DNA of 64,000 nt from Mycetohabitans sp. B8 (GTDB lineage Bacteria; Pseudomonadota; Gammaproteobacteria; Burkholderiales; Burkholderiaceae). The translations under genes were made by a program, and so were the position numbers. Positions 1 through 8,880 of the stretch are shown here, in pieces. Position 1 is the stretch's first letter, and every line of letters starts with the position of its first letter. The notes below the pieces were generated by a model, which had not been told where the DNA came from, did no database searches, and saw only the letters and a program-made list of their open reading frames with translations. The stretch is taken from NCBI RefSeq assembly GCF_021991875.1, contig NZ_JAHLKR010000017.1, forward strand, positions 1 through 64,000, given 5' to 3'.

Positions 1-1181
1 TCGTCGCCCCACCCCACCCCGACGTACCGACCCCACTGCTCGGTGGCCTGACGCCGGCGCAGTTCATGCGCCGCTACTGGCAGAAAAAGCCATTGCTGAT
101 TCGACAAGCGCTGCTCGACATCCATTCCCCGGTCACCCGACAGTGCCTATTTGACCTCGTACAACGTGACGATGTCGAGTCACGCGTGATCCGGCAGCGC
201 ACGGTGCGCGGCGAGGTGCGCTGGCAACTCGAGCACGGGCCATTTGAACGCTTGCCGGCCACGCGTCAGCGTCGATGGACGCTGCTCGTACAAGGCGTGA
301 ACCTGCACGTGCCGGCCGCGCACGCGCTGATGAGCCAGTTCCGCTTCCTGCCAGATGCGCGGCTGGATGATGTGATGATTTCGTATGCGACCGATGGCGG
401 CGGCGTAGGACCGCATTTCGACTCGTACGACGTATTCCTGCTTCAGTTGCACGGCCGGCGCCGCTGGCGTGTCGGCGCGCAGCGCGACCTTTCGCTGCGT
501 CCGGACTTGCCGCTCAAAGTGCTGCAGCATTTTGAGCCCAGCGAGGACTGGATCCTTGAGCCGGGTGACATGCTTTATCTGCCGCCGCACATTGCGCACG
601 ATGGCATCGCGCTGGGCGAGTGCATGACCTGTTCAATCGGCTTTCGCGCGCCACTTGACGGCGAGCTGTCCGGGCAATTCCTGTATCATGCCGCTGAGCG
701 CGCGGCGCAGGCCCGTGGCGCATCACGCCGCTACGCGGACCCGAATCAGCCGCCCGTGAGCGAGCATCCGGCCGCGCTGCCCCCCGCGCTGGTCGACCAC
801 GTCGTGGAACTGGTCGAGCGGATGCGTTGGTCGCGTGCGGACATCGCGGAATTTGTCGGCAGCTACCTAAGCGAACCCAAGTCGAGTGTTTTTTTCGATC
901 CACCCGCACGCGCATTTTCACGTCATGCGTTTGTTTCGCGCATCGCTGAAAACGGCATCGAACTCGATCCGAAAACGATTTTGCTCTATGACGACACGCG
1001 CTATTACTTGAATGGGGAATCAGCGACGCTGGTACGAAGTTTGCGCAAAGCCATTACCACATTAGCCGATCAGCGAGTGCTTACAGGGAAAAAATTTGTA
1101 ACACTCTCTCACCATTCGTCCATGACACAGCTGTTGTACGAATGGTATTGTGCGGGCTGGATACGGATTGGCGAGCCGTAG
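1..1181 (+). CDS. roxA: Ribosomal-protein L16 arginine hydroxylase, RoxA/YcfD type (5' end outside window)
   Basis: A JmjC/cupin Fe(II)/2-oxoglutarate oxygenase expected to hydroxylate an arginine of ribosomal protein L16. The iron-binding triad is visible as HFD (His117 and Asp119, counted from the ATG at 66) and the His of IAHDG (His178). The reading frame is open from position 3 to that ATG and encodes LLGGLTPAQF immediately before MRRYWQKKPLL, which is the conserved family N-terminus. The ATG at 66 is therefore internal and the true start lies upstream of the window. A C-terminal winged-helix-like dimerisation region follows, and the total length suits the family. The family call is firm; the substrate is inferred from the family. 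Confidence 0.88.
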   Translation, partial: VAPPHPDVPTPLLGGLTPAQFMRRYWQKKPLLIRQALLDIHSPVTRQCLFDLVQRDDVESRVIRQRTVRGEVRWQLEHGPFERLPATRQRRWTLLVQGVNLHVPAAHALMSQFRFLPDARLDDVMISYATDGGGVGPHFDSYDVFLLQLHGRRRWRVGAQRDLSLRPDLPLKVLQHFEPSEDWILEPGDMLYLPPHIAHDGIALGECMTCSIGFRAPLDGELSGQFLYHAAERAAQARGASRRYADPNQPPVSEHPAALPPALVDHVVELVERMRWSRADIAEFVGSYLSEPKSSVFFDPPARAFSRHAFVSRIAENGIELDPKTILLYDDTRYYLNGESATLVRSLRKAITTLADQRVLTGKKFVTLSHHSSMTQLLYEWYCAGWIRIGEP

Positions 1182-1251
1182 GCGGCTGGCGTTCGGTATC
1201 CCGTGATGTGAAATTTTGTCTGTAAAAGACAACGAACCGGCCCCGGATTTA

Positions 1252-1280
1252 TCGACGGTCGATATGAAAGTGCCTATAAT
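1252..1280 (+). promoter_or_regulatory. Candidate sigma-70 promoter upstream of the Ala-rich lipoprotein gene
   Basis: TCGACG (1252-1257) and a perfect TATAAT (1275-1280) are separated by 17 bp. The leader to the ATG at 1413 would be about 125 nt. Sequence match only; the -35 matches four of six positions. Confidence 0.45.
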
Positions 1281-1412
1281 TCCTGCCCAAGCCGTAGGTG
1301 AAAGGAATGCGATGAGCATGCGACTCACCAGCGGCCATAGGTGAGTGTTGAAGCACACAATACCGGTATTATTCGCGCTGTTGCTTACCTGTAACCATAA
1401 AAGGACGTGATC

Positions 1413-1673
1413 ATGAAGAAATCCCTCCTCGTAGCATCTCTGTTGGCAGTGATGGCTCTGGCGGCTTGCGGCAAGAAGGACGAAAGCACAGCTCCGACTG
1501 CTGCGAGCGACGCTGCTGCCGCATCGGCTCCGGCTGCTGCTTCGGCTGCTTCGGACGCGGCAGTTGCCGCTTCGAGCGCCGCGGCTGCGGCCAGCGACGC
1601 TGCTTTGAGCGCTGCCGCTGCTGCGAGCGACGCTGCTTCGGCTGCCGCCGCGGCTTCGGGCGCAAGCCAGTAA
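1413..1673 (+). CDS. Small alanine/serine-rich lipoprotein
   Basis: An 86-residue precursor with a basic start (MKKSLL), a hydrophobic segment and the lipobox LAAC with Cys19 as lipidation site, so it should be a membrane-anchored lipoprotein. The first residues after Cys are GKKDES; the rest is almost purely Ala and Ser with recurring ASDAA blocks and ends ASGASQ. The start at 1413 is chosen over the in-frame GTG at 1407 because AAGGA (1401-1405) is correctly spaced from it. A strong terminator follows directly, so it appears to be monocistronic. No function can be assigned. Low-complexity Ala-rich lipoproteins of this sort are common in Burkholderia relatives. Confidence 0.8.
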   Translation: MKKSLLVASLLAVMALAACGKKDESTAPTAASDAAAASAPAAASAASDAAVAASSAAAAASDAALSAAAAASDAASAAAAASGASQ

Positions 1674-1685
1674 TCGCCGTCAGCG

Positions 1686-1717
1686 AAAAAAACCGGCCTG
1701 CGGGCCGGTTTTTTTTG
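1686..1717 (+). terminator. Rho-independent terminator after the Ala-rich lipoprotein gene
   Basis: AACCGGCC-TGC-GGGCCGGTT-type GC hairpin flanked by an A run on the left and a run of eight T on the right. It starts 13 bp after the stop codon. The A/T flanks could also let it act on the leftward MBL gene transcript that ends at 1762. Confidence 0.85.
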
Positions 1718-1761
1718 TCTTGACGCCACATCGCCGCACGACAGCGGTACACGCGCCGCAC

Positions 1762-2538
1762 TCAAAGCGTTTGCCAGCCGAATCCATCCTCTTGTGTCGC
1801 GACGATCACATCAGCCGAGGATGCGCTGAGGACCGTCGCCAACGCATTACGCGCAAGCTCGGGTAGATTGTTCTGCTGCGACAGGTGGGCCGCGATAATG
1901 CAGCGCAGCTTTGAGCGGTCAATCGCCGCCAGGATCGTCGCCGCCTCGTCATTGTTCAAGTGTCCGTGCATGCCGCCGATCCGGGCCTTCAGCGAGGGCG
2001 GATAGCGGCTTTGCGCGAGCATGCGCACATCGTGATTACATTCCAGTACCAAGCCGTCGCAGCCGTTTAGCATCTGGATAATATGGGGCGTCGACGTGCC
2101 CACGTCAGTCAGCACGCCAACGCGGTGCTGGCCATCGCCGAACACGAATTGCAGCGGCTCGCGCGCGTCATGTGGCACGGTGTACGGCAGCAATTCCAGG
2201 TCACCGATGCCAACAGGCTCCCCGCCCCACAACACCCGCCATTCGACGCCCTTAGCATCGTCTGCGCCGACCGCCAGCGCCGTGCCCCAACTCATGTAGA
2301 GCGGAATCGAAGCCCGCCGGGCAACGGTCAGCGCGCTGCCGATATGGTCGGCGTGCTCATGCGTGATCACAATCGCGTGCAACGCATCAAGCGTGACATC
2401 CAAGCGGGCGAGCCGCCGCTCGAGTTCGCGCGCGGAAAACCCGCAATCGAGCAGCACGCGGGTCGTCGTGGTGCCGTCTTGCGCCTCAACGAGCAGCGAG
2501 TTGCCGTCGCTGCCGCTACCTAGGCTTGCAAAACGCAC
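1762..2538 (-). CDS. MBL-fold metallohydrolase (YycJ/WalJ-like)
   Basis: A 258-residue metallo-beta-lactamase-fold hydrolase. The N-terminal strand MRFASLGSGSDGNS and the metal motif THEHADH are the signature of the YycJ/WalJ-like branch, which also includes PhnP-like phosphodiesterases. Further His/Asp ligands follow, including the HGHLNNDEA region. The start is GTG at 2538; the nearest upstream ATG is out of frame. It is the last gene of a leftward block, 37 bp after bamC. Substrate unknown. The fold call is secure; a role in DNA metabolism or cell-wall signalling, as suggested for distant relatives, is not shown here. Confidence 0.85.
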   Translation of the reverse strand: MRFASLGSGSDGNSLLVEAQDGTTTTRVLLDCGFSARELERRLARLDVTLDALHAIVITHEHADHIGSALTVARRASIPLYMSWGTALAVGADDAKGVEWRVLWGGEPVGIGDLELLPYTVPHDAREPLQFVFGDGQHRVGVLTDVGTSTPHIIQMLNGCDGLVLECNHDVRMLAQSRYPPSLKARIGGMHGHLNNDEAATILAAIDRSKLRCIIAAHLSQQNNLPELARNALATVLSASSADVIVATQEDGFGWQTL

Positions 2539-2575
2539 GGCATCACGCGATCAGCAGGTTGTAATCCGGACGGGC

Positions 2576-3718
2576 TCAATTCAGTTGCTGATGCAAGGCC
2601 GCCATCAGCCGCTGCGCATTGCTGGACGTATCAAGTTGGCCGCTCGCGTCGATCACTGCGACCTGCGTGGCGCCGTCGCCCCTCGGGCGCACGTTGACCC
2701 GATACTCGTTGCCGATGACATTCGGCTTGCTGCCATAGATTAACTTACCCAGCCAACCCTCCCGCTTGATTTCCTGTACAGGATCATTGAAACGGACGTA
2801 ATAGATACCGCGTTCACGATCGCGGTTGTCAACGGCAAAGTCCGTGCGATCGAGCGCCAGGCCGACGCGCAACCACGCGCGCTCGAATGACTCGGCCAAG
2901 TCGAGCGTCGATGCGCCTGCGCTGCCGAGCGCCACCTCCACCTTCGGGCCGGCGTGCCGCGCGCCGTCGATCAACTGCTGGGCTTGCTTGTCAGTCAGCC
3001 CAAACTGCTGCATGAGTCGCGCATAGATCGCCGCCTCCAGCTTCGGATCACGCGGCCGCTCGACCCAGCGCGACGACGCCTTGTCCCGCCCGGTCAGCAC
3101 TTCCTCCATCGCGGTGTGCGATATCGTGATCACGGTGGCGTTGCTGTTCGCATTGCGCTCAACCAGCATGCGGAAGCGATCGCGCGTGCCCGACGAGTAC
3201 ACGAAGTCCAACAGCTTGCCCACCGAGTTGCGGAACCCGTCGCTCGGGATCTTCGCGCGGTTCTCGGCCCAGTCCGTCTCGATGATCCCCGTTGCCGGCG
3301 AATCCGTCTTCAGCGCGAAGCCGTTCTGCTCCCAGAACGCCTTGAGCTGCGGCCACAATTCGTTTGGCGTGCGCCCGTTGATCACTAGCCAGCGGCGCGT
3401 GCCATCTTGCTCCACGTGCATCCCATAGGGGTCCTGCGCGGTGGGCACGCCCTCGGTCGCATTGCCGGCCGGCGTCGTGGCCCGCGTCGGTTGCCCGCCC
3501 AAGCCCGCGGTCGTGGACGGAGCGACATAACGCTGGTCCAGCGGCGCAGCCTTCAGATCCGCAGGCACCTCGAGCCGCGGCGCGGAAGTCGCGTTCTGGT
3601 AGTCGACGCGATCCGGAGCAAGTACGTCATTGAGCGTGTCGCAACCTGCCAGCGACAACACAGCAATCGCCCATACCGTCACGCGCAACCCGCGCGCGGA
3701 GAAATCGAAACGTTTCAT
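2576..3718 (-). CDS. bamC: Outer-membrane assembly lipoprotein BamC
   Basis: A subunit of the BAM complex that inserts beta-barrel proteins into the outer membrane. The precursor has a hydrophobic signal ending in the lipobox LAGC followed by DTLNDVLAPDRVDY, which matches the BamC (NlpB) N-terminus, and two helix-grip-like domains after it. About 380 residues. The start at 3718 is preferred over longer in-frame reads because AAGGAT stands a few bases upstream and the signal peptide begins there. It lies 64 bp after dapA, the same dapA-bamC(nlpB) pairing seen in many proteobacteria. Confidence 0.88.
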   Translation of the reverse strand: MKRFDFSARGLRVTVWAIAVLSLAGCDTLNDVLAPDRVDYQNATSAPRLEVPADLKAAPLDQRYVAPSTTAGLGGQPTRATTPAGNATEGVPTAQDPYGMHVEQDGTRRWLVINGRTPNELWPQLKAFWEQNGFALKTDSPATGIIETDWAENRAKIPSDGFRNSVGKLLDFVYSSGTRDRFRMLVERNANSNATVITISHTAMEEVLTGRDKASSRWVERPRDPKLEAAIYARLMQQFGLTDKQAQQLIDGARHAGPKVEVALGSAGASTLDLAESFERAWLRVGLALDRTDFAVDNRDRERGIYYVRFNDPVQEIKREGWLGKLIYGSKPNVIGNEYRVNVRPRGDGATQVAVIDASGQLDTSSNAQRLMAALHQQLN

Positions 3719-3782
3719 GAAATCCTTCGTGATGCGAATGATACTGCTGGCCCGGCCCTGCAACCGCCCCGGCAACGCGCGG

Positions 3783-4685
3783 TCAACCGACCAGCCCCGC
3801 TTCGCGCAACGCGGCGCGTACTGTTTCATGATATTGATCGGCCAGCGGTGTCAGCGGCAGGCGGATACCACCGCGAATTTTGCCCATCTGCTGCAATGCC
3901 CATTTGACCGGAATCGGATTCGACTCGGCGAACAAGTGCTTGTGCAACGACAACAGCTTCAGGTGGATTGCCCGCGCGGTCTTCGCATCACCGGCGATCG
4001 CGGCGCGGCACAGCTCACTCATCGCGCGCGGCGCCACGTTGGCCGTGACCGAGATATTGCCGTGTCCGCCCAGCAACATCAACGCGATCGCGGTCGGATC
4101 GTCGCCGCTGAAAATCGAGAAATCGGCTGGTGCTGTCTTGATAAGATGCGCCGCGCGATCGATATTGCCGGTCGCATCCTTCACGCCCGCAATGCCTGGC
4201 ACCTGAGCGAGCCGCAGAATCGTCTCGTTGCTCATGTCAGCGACAGTACGGCCCGGCACGTTGTACAGGAATACCGGCAGATCGACCGCTTCGGCGATCG
4301 CTCTAAAATGCCGGTACATTCCTTCCTGCGTCGGCTTATTGTAGTACGGCACGACCTGCAGCGATGCGTCGGCGCCGACCTCCTTGGCCACCCGAGTCAA
4401 CTCGATCGCTTCGGCCGTTGAGTTGCCACCCGCGCCGGCGATAATCGGGATGCGGCGCGCTGCATGCTCGACCGCTGTCTTGACCAGCAATACATGCTCT
4501 TCGACCGATACCGTCGCCGACTCGCCGCTCGTGCCGACCACGACCAGTGCATCGCTGCCTTCCTCGACATGCCAGTCGATCAGCGCGCGCAGCGCCGGAA
4601 GATCCAGCGCCCCGTCCTCCAGCATCGGCGTGACAATTGCCGGGATGCTGCCGCCAATCGATGTGGCTTGCATTGCTTGGCTCAT
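3783..4685 (-). CDS. dapA: 4-hydroxy-tetrahydrodipicolinate synthase
   Basis: Condenses pyruvate with aspartate semialdehyde in the first committed step of lysine and diaminopimelate synthesis. It is a TIM barrel with [11 protein letters not shown] (phosphate/pyruvate loop), the catalytic Tyr141 in YNVPGRT and the Schiff-base Lys169 in GVKDATG. The length of 300 residues is normal. No strong Shine-Dalgarno is visible, and an in-frame ATG at 4673 is an alternative start. It is followed by bamC and preceded by a small methyltransferase gene only 23 bp away, consistent with one leftward transcript. Confidence 0.95.
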   Translation of the reverse strand: MSQAMQATSIGGSIPAIVTPMLEDGALDLPALRALIDWHVEEGSDALVVVGTSGESATVSVEEHVLLVKTAVEHAARRIPIIAGAGGNSTAEAIELTRVAKEVGADASLQVVPYYNKPTQEGMYRHFRAIAEAVDLPVFLYNVPGRTVADMSNETILRLAQVPGIAGVKDATGNIDRAAHLIKTAPADFSIFSGDDPTAIALMLLGGHGNISVTANVAPRAMSELCRAAIAGDAKTARAIHLKLLSLHKHLFAESNPIPVKWALQQMGKIRGGIRLPLTPLADQYHETVRAALREAGLVG

Positions 4686-4708
4686 GAAACTGTCTGAAAA
4701 ATCAATCG

Positions 4709-5329
4709 TTAAACTGAGATTGTAGCGGATTGGCCAGGCAAATCGTATCTCGCTGGCCCTTCATACGACCCCATTTTACCGCCGTGCATGTCACCGCGGC
4801 TTTCTCGAACGGCGCACAGTCGCTGCACGAACGCGGGCTTAGGTCCGGCAACAAAGCCGTCCTCAAACGCAACGACGCGCAACGCGGCGTGTCGCGCCAC
4901 CTCCAGCAGCTCGCCCGAGCGTAACAGGAAGCGCGGATTCGAGGGCCGCCCCAGCGTTTCGTGGCCCTGCGCAAACGTTTCGTACAGCAGCACGCCGCCC
5001 GGCGCCAGCGCTTCGGTCAAGTCATCGAACAGCGGCCGGTGCAGATACTGCGTGACGACGACAGCCGCGAAGCGCTGGTGCGCCTCGAAGGGCCATGCTG
5101 CGCTACCCTCACCCGGCTCTAGATCGGCATGCACGATGCGCACCGTCAGCAATTCGGCCAACGCGGCCAACGCCTGCGCATCGCGATCCAGCGCGACGAC
5201 CGGATGGCCGCGCTGGGCAAACCAGCGCACATGCCGGCCGCTGCCGCACGCCACGTCAAGCACAGTGCCATCGCGTGGCACCAGATGGGTCCATCGGCGG
5301 ACCCACTCGGAGGCAGCGGGGATCGCCAT
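4709..5329 (-). CDS. Class I SAM-dependent methyltransferase
   Basis: A 206-residue Rossmann-fold methyltransferase with motif [13 protein letters not shown], an acidic motif II (VVALDRD), a motif III region around VRIVHADLE and a motif IV-like [12 protein letters not shown]. The architecture resembles the small TehB/UbiE-like group, but the substrate cannot be read from the sequence. Its ATG overlaps the trpS stop (TGATG), so it is probably translationally coupled to trpS. Confidence is high for the fold and low for any specific reaction. Confidence 0.8.
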   Translation of the reverse strand: MAIPAASEWVRRWTHLVPRDGTVLDVACGSGRHVRWFAQRGHPVVALDRDAQALAALAELLTVRIVHADLEPGEGSAAWPFEAHQRFAAVVVTQYLHRPLFDDLTEALAPGGVLLYETFAQGHETLGRPSNPRFLLRSGELLEVARHAALRVVAFEDGFVAGPKPAFVQRLCAVRESRGDMHGGKMGSYEGPARYDLPGQSATISV

Positions 5330-6531
5330 CAGCTGTACGACAGCCCCATGGCCTCGCGCACGTCGCGCATCGTCTCATGAGCCAATTTGCGCGCCTTGTC
5401 GCAGCCGTCCGCGACGATCGCGCGCAGCAGCGACGGATCGTCCATATACTTCTGTGCCCGCTCGAGCATCGGCTGCTGCTCGCGCAGGATGCCGTCGATC
5501 ACCGGCTGCTTGCACTCCAAGCAGCCGATCCCGGCGCTGCGGCAACCGCGCTGCACCCATTCGTGCGTCGGTTGATCCGTATAGACTTGGTGCAACTGCC
5601 ATACCGGGCATTTGTCCGGATCGCCCGGATCACTGCGGCGCACGCGCGCCGGGTCAGTCGGCATCGTGCGGACCTTTTTCTCGATCGACACCTTGTCTTC
5701 ACGCAGCCTGATTGTATTGCCGTACGACTTGGACATCTTCTGCCCATCAAGCCCCGGCATCCGCGATGCCTCGGTCAGCAGTACCTGCGGCTCGACCAGA
5801 ATGATCTTGCGCGAGCCTTCGAGATAGCCAAACAGCCGCTCACGGTCACTCATCGACAGGCTTTGCGACTCCTGCAGCAGCGCGCGCGCCTGCTCCAGCG
5901 CCTCTTCGTCGCCCTCCTGCTGATAAGCATTGCGCAATTCGTGGTACAGCTTGGAGCGCTTGCCGCCGAGTTTGCGCGCTGCCTCATTGGCCTTATCCTC
6001 AAAGCCCGGCTCGCGCCCATACAGGTAGTTGAAGCGGCGTGCGATCTCGCGCGTCATTTCCACGTGCGGCACCTGGTCCTCGCCCACCGGCACTAGCGAC
6101 GCGCGGTACAGCAGGATGTCCGCGGCCATCAGCACCGGATAGCCAAGAAAGCCGTACGTGCCCAGATCCTTGTCGCGCAGCTTCTCAATCTGCTCCTTGT
6201 AGGTCGGCACCCGCTCGAGCCAGCCAAGCGGCGTGCTCATGCCCAGCAGCAGCGACAACTCCGCGTGCTCCTGCACGCGGCTCTGGATGAACAGCGTGGC
6301 CTGCGCCGGGTCAATACCGGACGCAAGCCAATCGATCAGCACTTCCCACACATTGTTCTCAATCACATCCGGTGTTTCATAGTGCGTCGTCAGCGCATGC
6401 AGGTCGACCACGCAGAAAAAGCACGGATACTCGGATTGCAGCTTGATCCAGTTCTTCAGCACACCATGGTAATGGCCAAGGTGCAGTGAGCCGGTCGGAC
6501 GCATGCCGGAGAAGATACGGTCGGGGAACAT
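5329..6531 (-). CDS. trpS: Tryptophan--tRNA ligase
   Basis: Class I aminoacyl-tRNA synthetase charging tRNA-Trp. The HIGH-type motif is GSLHLGHYHG near residue 20 and the KMSKS motif is KMSKSYGN. The start at 6531 (MFPDRIFSGMRPTG) is chosen because this is the conserved N-terminus; fifteen extra in-frame residues could be added upstream. At 400 residues it is the long form seen in beta-proteobacteria, with a Cys-containing insertion (CLECK) and a C-terminal extension rather than the ~330-residue enterobacterial form. It is followed by the overlapping methyltransferase gene. Confidence 0.95.
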   Translation of the reverse strand: MFPDRIFSGMRPTGSLHLGHYHGVLKNWIKLQSEYPCFFCVVDLHALTTHYETPDVIENNVWEVLIDWLASGIDPAQATLFIQSRVQEHAELSLLLGMSTPLGWLERVPTYKEQIEKLRDKDLGTYGFLGYPVLMAADILLYRASLVPVGEDQVPHVEMTREIARRFNYLYGREPGFEDKANEAARKLGGKRSKLYHELRNAYQQEGDEEALEQARALLQESQSLSMSDRERLFGYLEGSRKIILVEPQVLLTEASRMPGLDGQKMSKSYGNTIRLREDKVSIEKKVRTMPTDPARVRRSDPGDPDKCPVWQLHQVYTDQPTHEWVQRGCRSAGIGCLECKQPVIDGILREQQPMLERAQKYMDDPSLLRAIVADGCDKARKLAHETMRDVREAMGLSYS

Positions 6532-6583
6532 GGTATCGAGAGGTCGAATGTGAGGAAATCGTCGGAGTCTGGCCAATGCCCGC

Positions 6584-7252
6584 TCAGACGTGGCTGAACA
6601 AAGAAACGATCGGACGCAATAGGCCGAACACCACGTCGTAGCCTACGTTCACCAGCGGACGCAGCCACAATGTATCGAGCACGCGCGTCATCACCAGCGC
6701 CATCACGATGAAAAAGCCGTAAGGCTCAATCTTCGCGAAGCGGTACGCGGCGCGCACCGGCAACAGCGCGGCGAGCACGCGGCCCCCATCGAGCGGCAAC
6801 AGCGGAAACAGGTTCAGTGCGCATAGCACCAGGTTCACCGCGACACCGGCCGACGCCATGCGCACAAAAAATGGCTCCTCGACGCCGAGGCCGCGCAGTC
6901 CGATCGCAATACAGGCCCACGCGAGCGCTTGTAACAGGTTGCACGCGGGCCCCGCGAGCGCAACCCAGAGGCTGTCCCAGCGAGGATTACGCAAGCGGCC
7001 AAAATCAACTGGCACCGGTTTCGCATAGCCGAAGATGAATGCACCGCTGGTCGCAAACAACATCATCAGCGGGATCAAGATCGTGCCCATCGGATCGATG
7101 TGACGCATCGGATTGAGCGAGATACGCCCCATTAGGTACGCGGTATTGTCACCGAAGCGGCGGGCGACGATGCCATGCGCCGCTTCATGCAACGTGATCG
7201 CGAAGAGCAGCGGCAACGCGCTAACTAAGATTGTCTGTACGAAAGAGTCCAT
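6584..7252 (-). CDS. Site-2 protease family (M50) membrane metalloprotease
   Basis: A polytopic membrane protein with the zinc-binding HEAAH motif in the first transmembrane segment (near residue 23) and the third ligand motif LLPLDGGRVL further on, both diagnostic of rhomboid-independent intramembrane S2P proteases. No PDZ domain is present, placing it with the minimal group found beside trpS and sua5-like genes in Burkholderia. The start at MDSFVQTILV is chosen because the first hydrophobic helix begins there; seven residues more are possible upstream. Substrate unknown. Confidence 0.85.
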   Translation of the reverse strand: MDSFVQTILVSALPLLFAITLHEAAHGIVARRFGDNTAYLMGRISLNPMRHIDPMGTILIPLMMLFATSGAFIFGYAKPVPVDFGRLRNPRWDSLWVALAGPACNLLQALAWACIAIGLRGLGVEEPFFVRMASAGVAVNLVLCALNLFPLLPLDGGRVLAALLPVRAAYRFAKIEPYGFFIVMALVMTRVLDTLWLRPLVNVGYDVVFGLLRPIVSLFSHV

Positions 7253-7324
7253 CGCGCTATTGTAACAAGGCACCGATAGCCAGCTGCGCGCACGCGACGC
7301 GCCCCACGCTGCGCCGGCCGACGC

Positions 7325-7954
7325 TCACGGCGCGAGCCCGAAGGTCTCCAACGGGCCGCGGCCGGCCCGCACGAGCACGGGCTCGTCCCCGCTCAAATCG
7401 ATCACGGTTGACGGCTCGGCCGCGCACGCGCCCCCGTCGATCACAAGATCGAGTTGTTTTTCCAGCCGCGTGCGGATCGCTTCGGGCTCGTTCAGCGGCT
7501 CATCGCTGCCGGGCAAGATCAACGTCGATGCGATCACGGGTTGCCCAAGCACCTCGAGCAGCGCAAGTGTGATCGCGTGATCCGGCACGCGCAGCCCAAT
7601 GGTCTTACGCGACGGATGCGACAGGCGCCGCGGCACTTCCTTAGTCGCCTGCAAGATGAACACATAGGGGCCCGGCGTGACGGATTTGATCAGCCGATAC
7701 TGCCGGTTGTCTACCATCGCGAACGTCGCCAATTCAGACAGGTCGCGTACCATCAGCGACAAATGCCGGCGCTCGTCAAGGCCGCGGATGCGTCGCAACC
7801 GCTCGACGGCAGCCTTGTCGTCAAGATGGCAAGCAAGCGCATAGCTCGAATCGGTCGGCAACGCGACAACGCCGCCGCCGTCGATGAGCTGCGCGGCCTG
7901 TTTGATCAGTCTCGGTTGCGGGTTGTCCGGGTGAATGCGGAAGTATTGGGACAT
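7325..7954 (-). CDS. Sua5/YciO/YrdC-family protein (threonylcarbamoyl-AMP synthase-like, YciO branch)
   Basis: A 209-residue YrdC-fold protein. Visible family motifs are VVALPTDSSYALAC near the N-terminus, the KxxxRxxxL-type nucleotide region (RIRGLDERRHLSLMV) and GPYVFILQAT. Relatives make threonylcarbamoyl-AMP for tRNA t6A modification. The YciO branch has a less certain role, so activity in t6A synthesis is inferred rather than shown. Only 7 bp separate it from the upstream PHP-domain gene, so the two are almost certainly co-transcribed. Confidence 0.85.
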   Translation of the reverse strand: MSQYFRIHPDNPQPRLIKQAAQLIDGGGVVALPTDSSYALACHLDDKAAVERLRRIRGLDERRHLSLMVRDLSELATFAMVDNRQYRLIKSVTPGPYVFILQATKEVPRRLSHPSRKTIGLRVPDHAITLALLEVLGQPVIASTLILPGSDEPLNEPEAIRTRLEKQLDLVIDGGACAAEPSTVIDLSGDEPVLVRAGRGPLETFGLAP

Positions 7955-7961
7955 CGATCGG

Positions 7962-8792
7962 TCAGAGCCAGCGGGTCCACACCGGCGTCAGATCCGACGG
8001 CAAGGGCGGCAGGCTGCCGAGCTCGGTTACGCCGTCGCCAGGCGCATGGAAATCGGAACCGCGCGAGGCCTGCAAGCCGAAGCGCCGCGCCACTTGCGCA
8101 TATTCGCGGTACTGATCCGGCGTATGGCTGCCGGTCACCACCTCGATCGCCTCGCCGCCGAGTTGCTTGAATGTCGAGAGCAACGTGTCGAATTCCAACG
8201 GTGTGTACTGGTAGCGCCCCGGATGCGCGAGCACCGCCACGCCGCCTGCGCCGAGAATCCATCCCATTGCATCCTCAAGCAGGGCCCAGCGGTGTGGCAC
8301 ATACCCCGGCTTGCTCTCCACAAGGTAACGGGCGAACACGTCGGCGGTGGACACCGCATAGCCCGCGTCGACGAGAAAGCGCGCAAAGTGCGTGCGCGAG
8401 ATCAAGTCCGGATTCGATACATAGCGCAGCGCGCCTTCGTACGCATGATCGATGCCGACCTCGGCGAGCCGCCGGCCGATCTCGACCGCCCTTGTCTGCC
8501 GGCCGCTGCGCGTCGCCGCCAGCCCATCGACCAGCGCGTGGTGGCCTTCATCAATGCCCAGCCCCACCACGTGGATGGTACGCGACGCCCACGTCACCGA
8601 AATCTCGACACCGGTCACATAGCGCATCTGCAGCGCCGCTGCGGCCGCGCGCGCCTGCGCGATGCCGCGCACCTCGTCGTGGTCGGTCAGCGCCCACAAC
8701 TGCACGCCGCCGTTAGCCGCGCGGCGCGCAACATCGGCGGGCGACAGACGTCCGTCAGAAAGGGTCGAGTGGCAATGGAGATCAGCATTCAT
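7962..8792 (-). CDS. PHP-domain phosphatase (3',5'-nucleoside bisphosphate phosphatase/RNase AM type)
   Basis: A 276-residue PHP-domain protein. MNADLHCHSTLSDGRLSP and WALTDHDEV carry the paired metal ligands (HCH and DHD), with further His and Asp in VLAHPGRYQ and the C-terminal GSDFHAPG. This is the architecture of E. coli YciV, which dephosphorylates pAp-type nucleotides and trims 5' ends of RNA. It lies 7 bp before the yciO-like gene, mirroring the yciV-yciO neighbourhood known in enterobacteria. It is probably the first gene of the leftward block or follows the alpha/beta hydrolase gene. Confidence 0.85.
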   Translation of the reverse strand: MNADLHCHSTLSDGRLSPADVARRAANGGVQLWALTDHDEVRGIAQARAAAAALQMRYVTGVEISVTWASRTIHVVGLGIDEGHHALVDGLAATRSGRQTRAVEIGRRLAEVGIDHAYEGALRYVSNPDLISRTHFARFLVDAGYAVSTADVFARYLVESKPGYVPHRWALLEDAMGWILGAGGVAVLAHPGRYQYTPLEFDTLLSTFKQLGGEAIEVVTGSHTPDQYREYAQVARRFGLQASRGSDFHAPGDGVTELGSLPPLPSDLTPVWTRWL

Positions 8793-8880
8793 GGTCGTTC
8801 ACGGCAGGTCCGACCATTCTACTGCAAGCGCGGCGCAGCGGTCCGCGCCACCGCGCGCCATGGTGCAGCGCCGTGACAGA

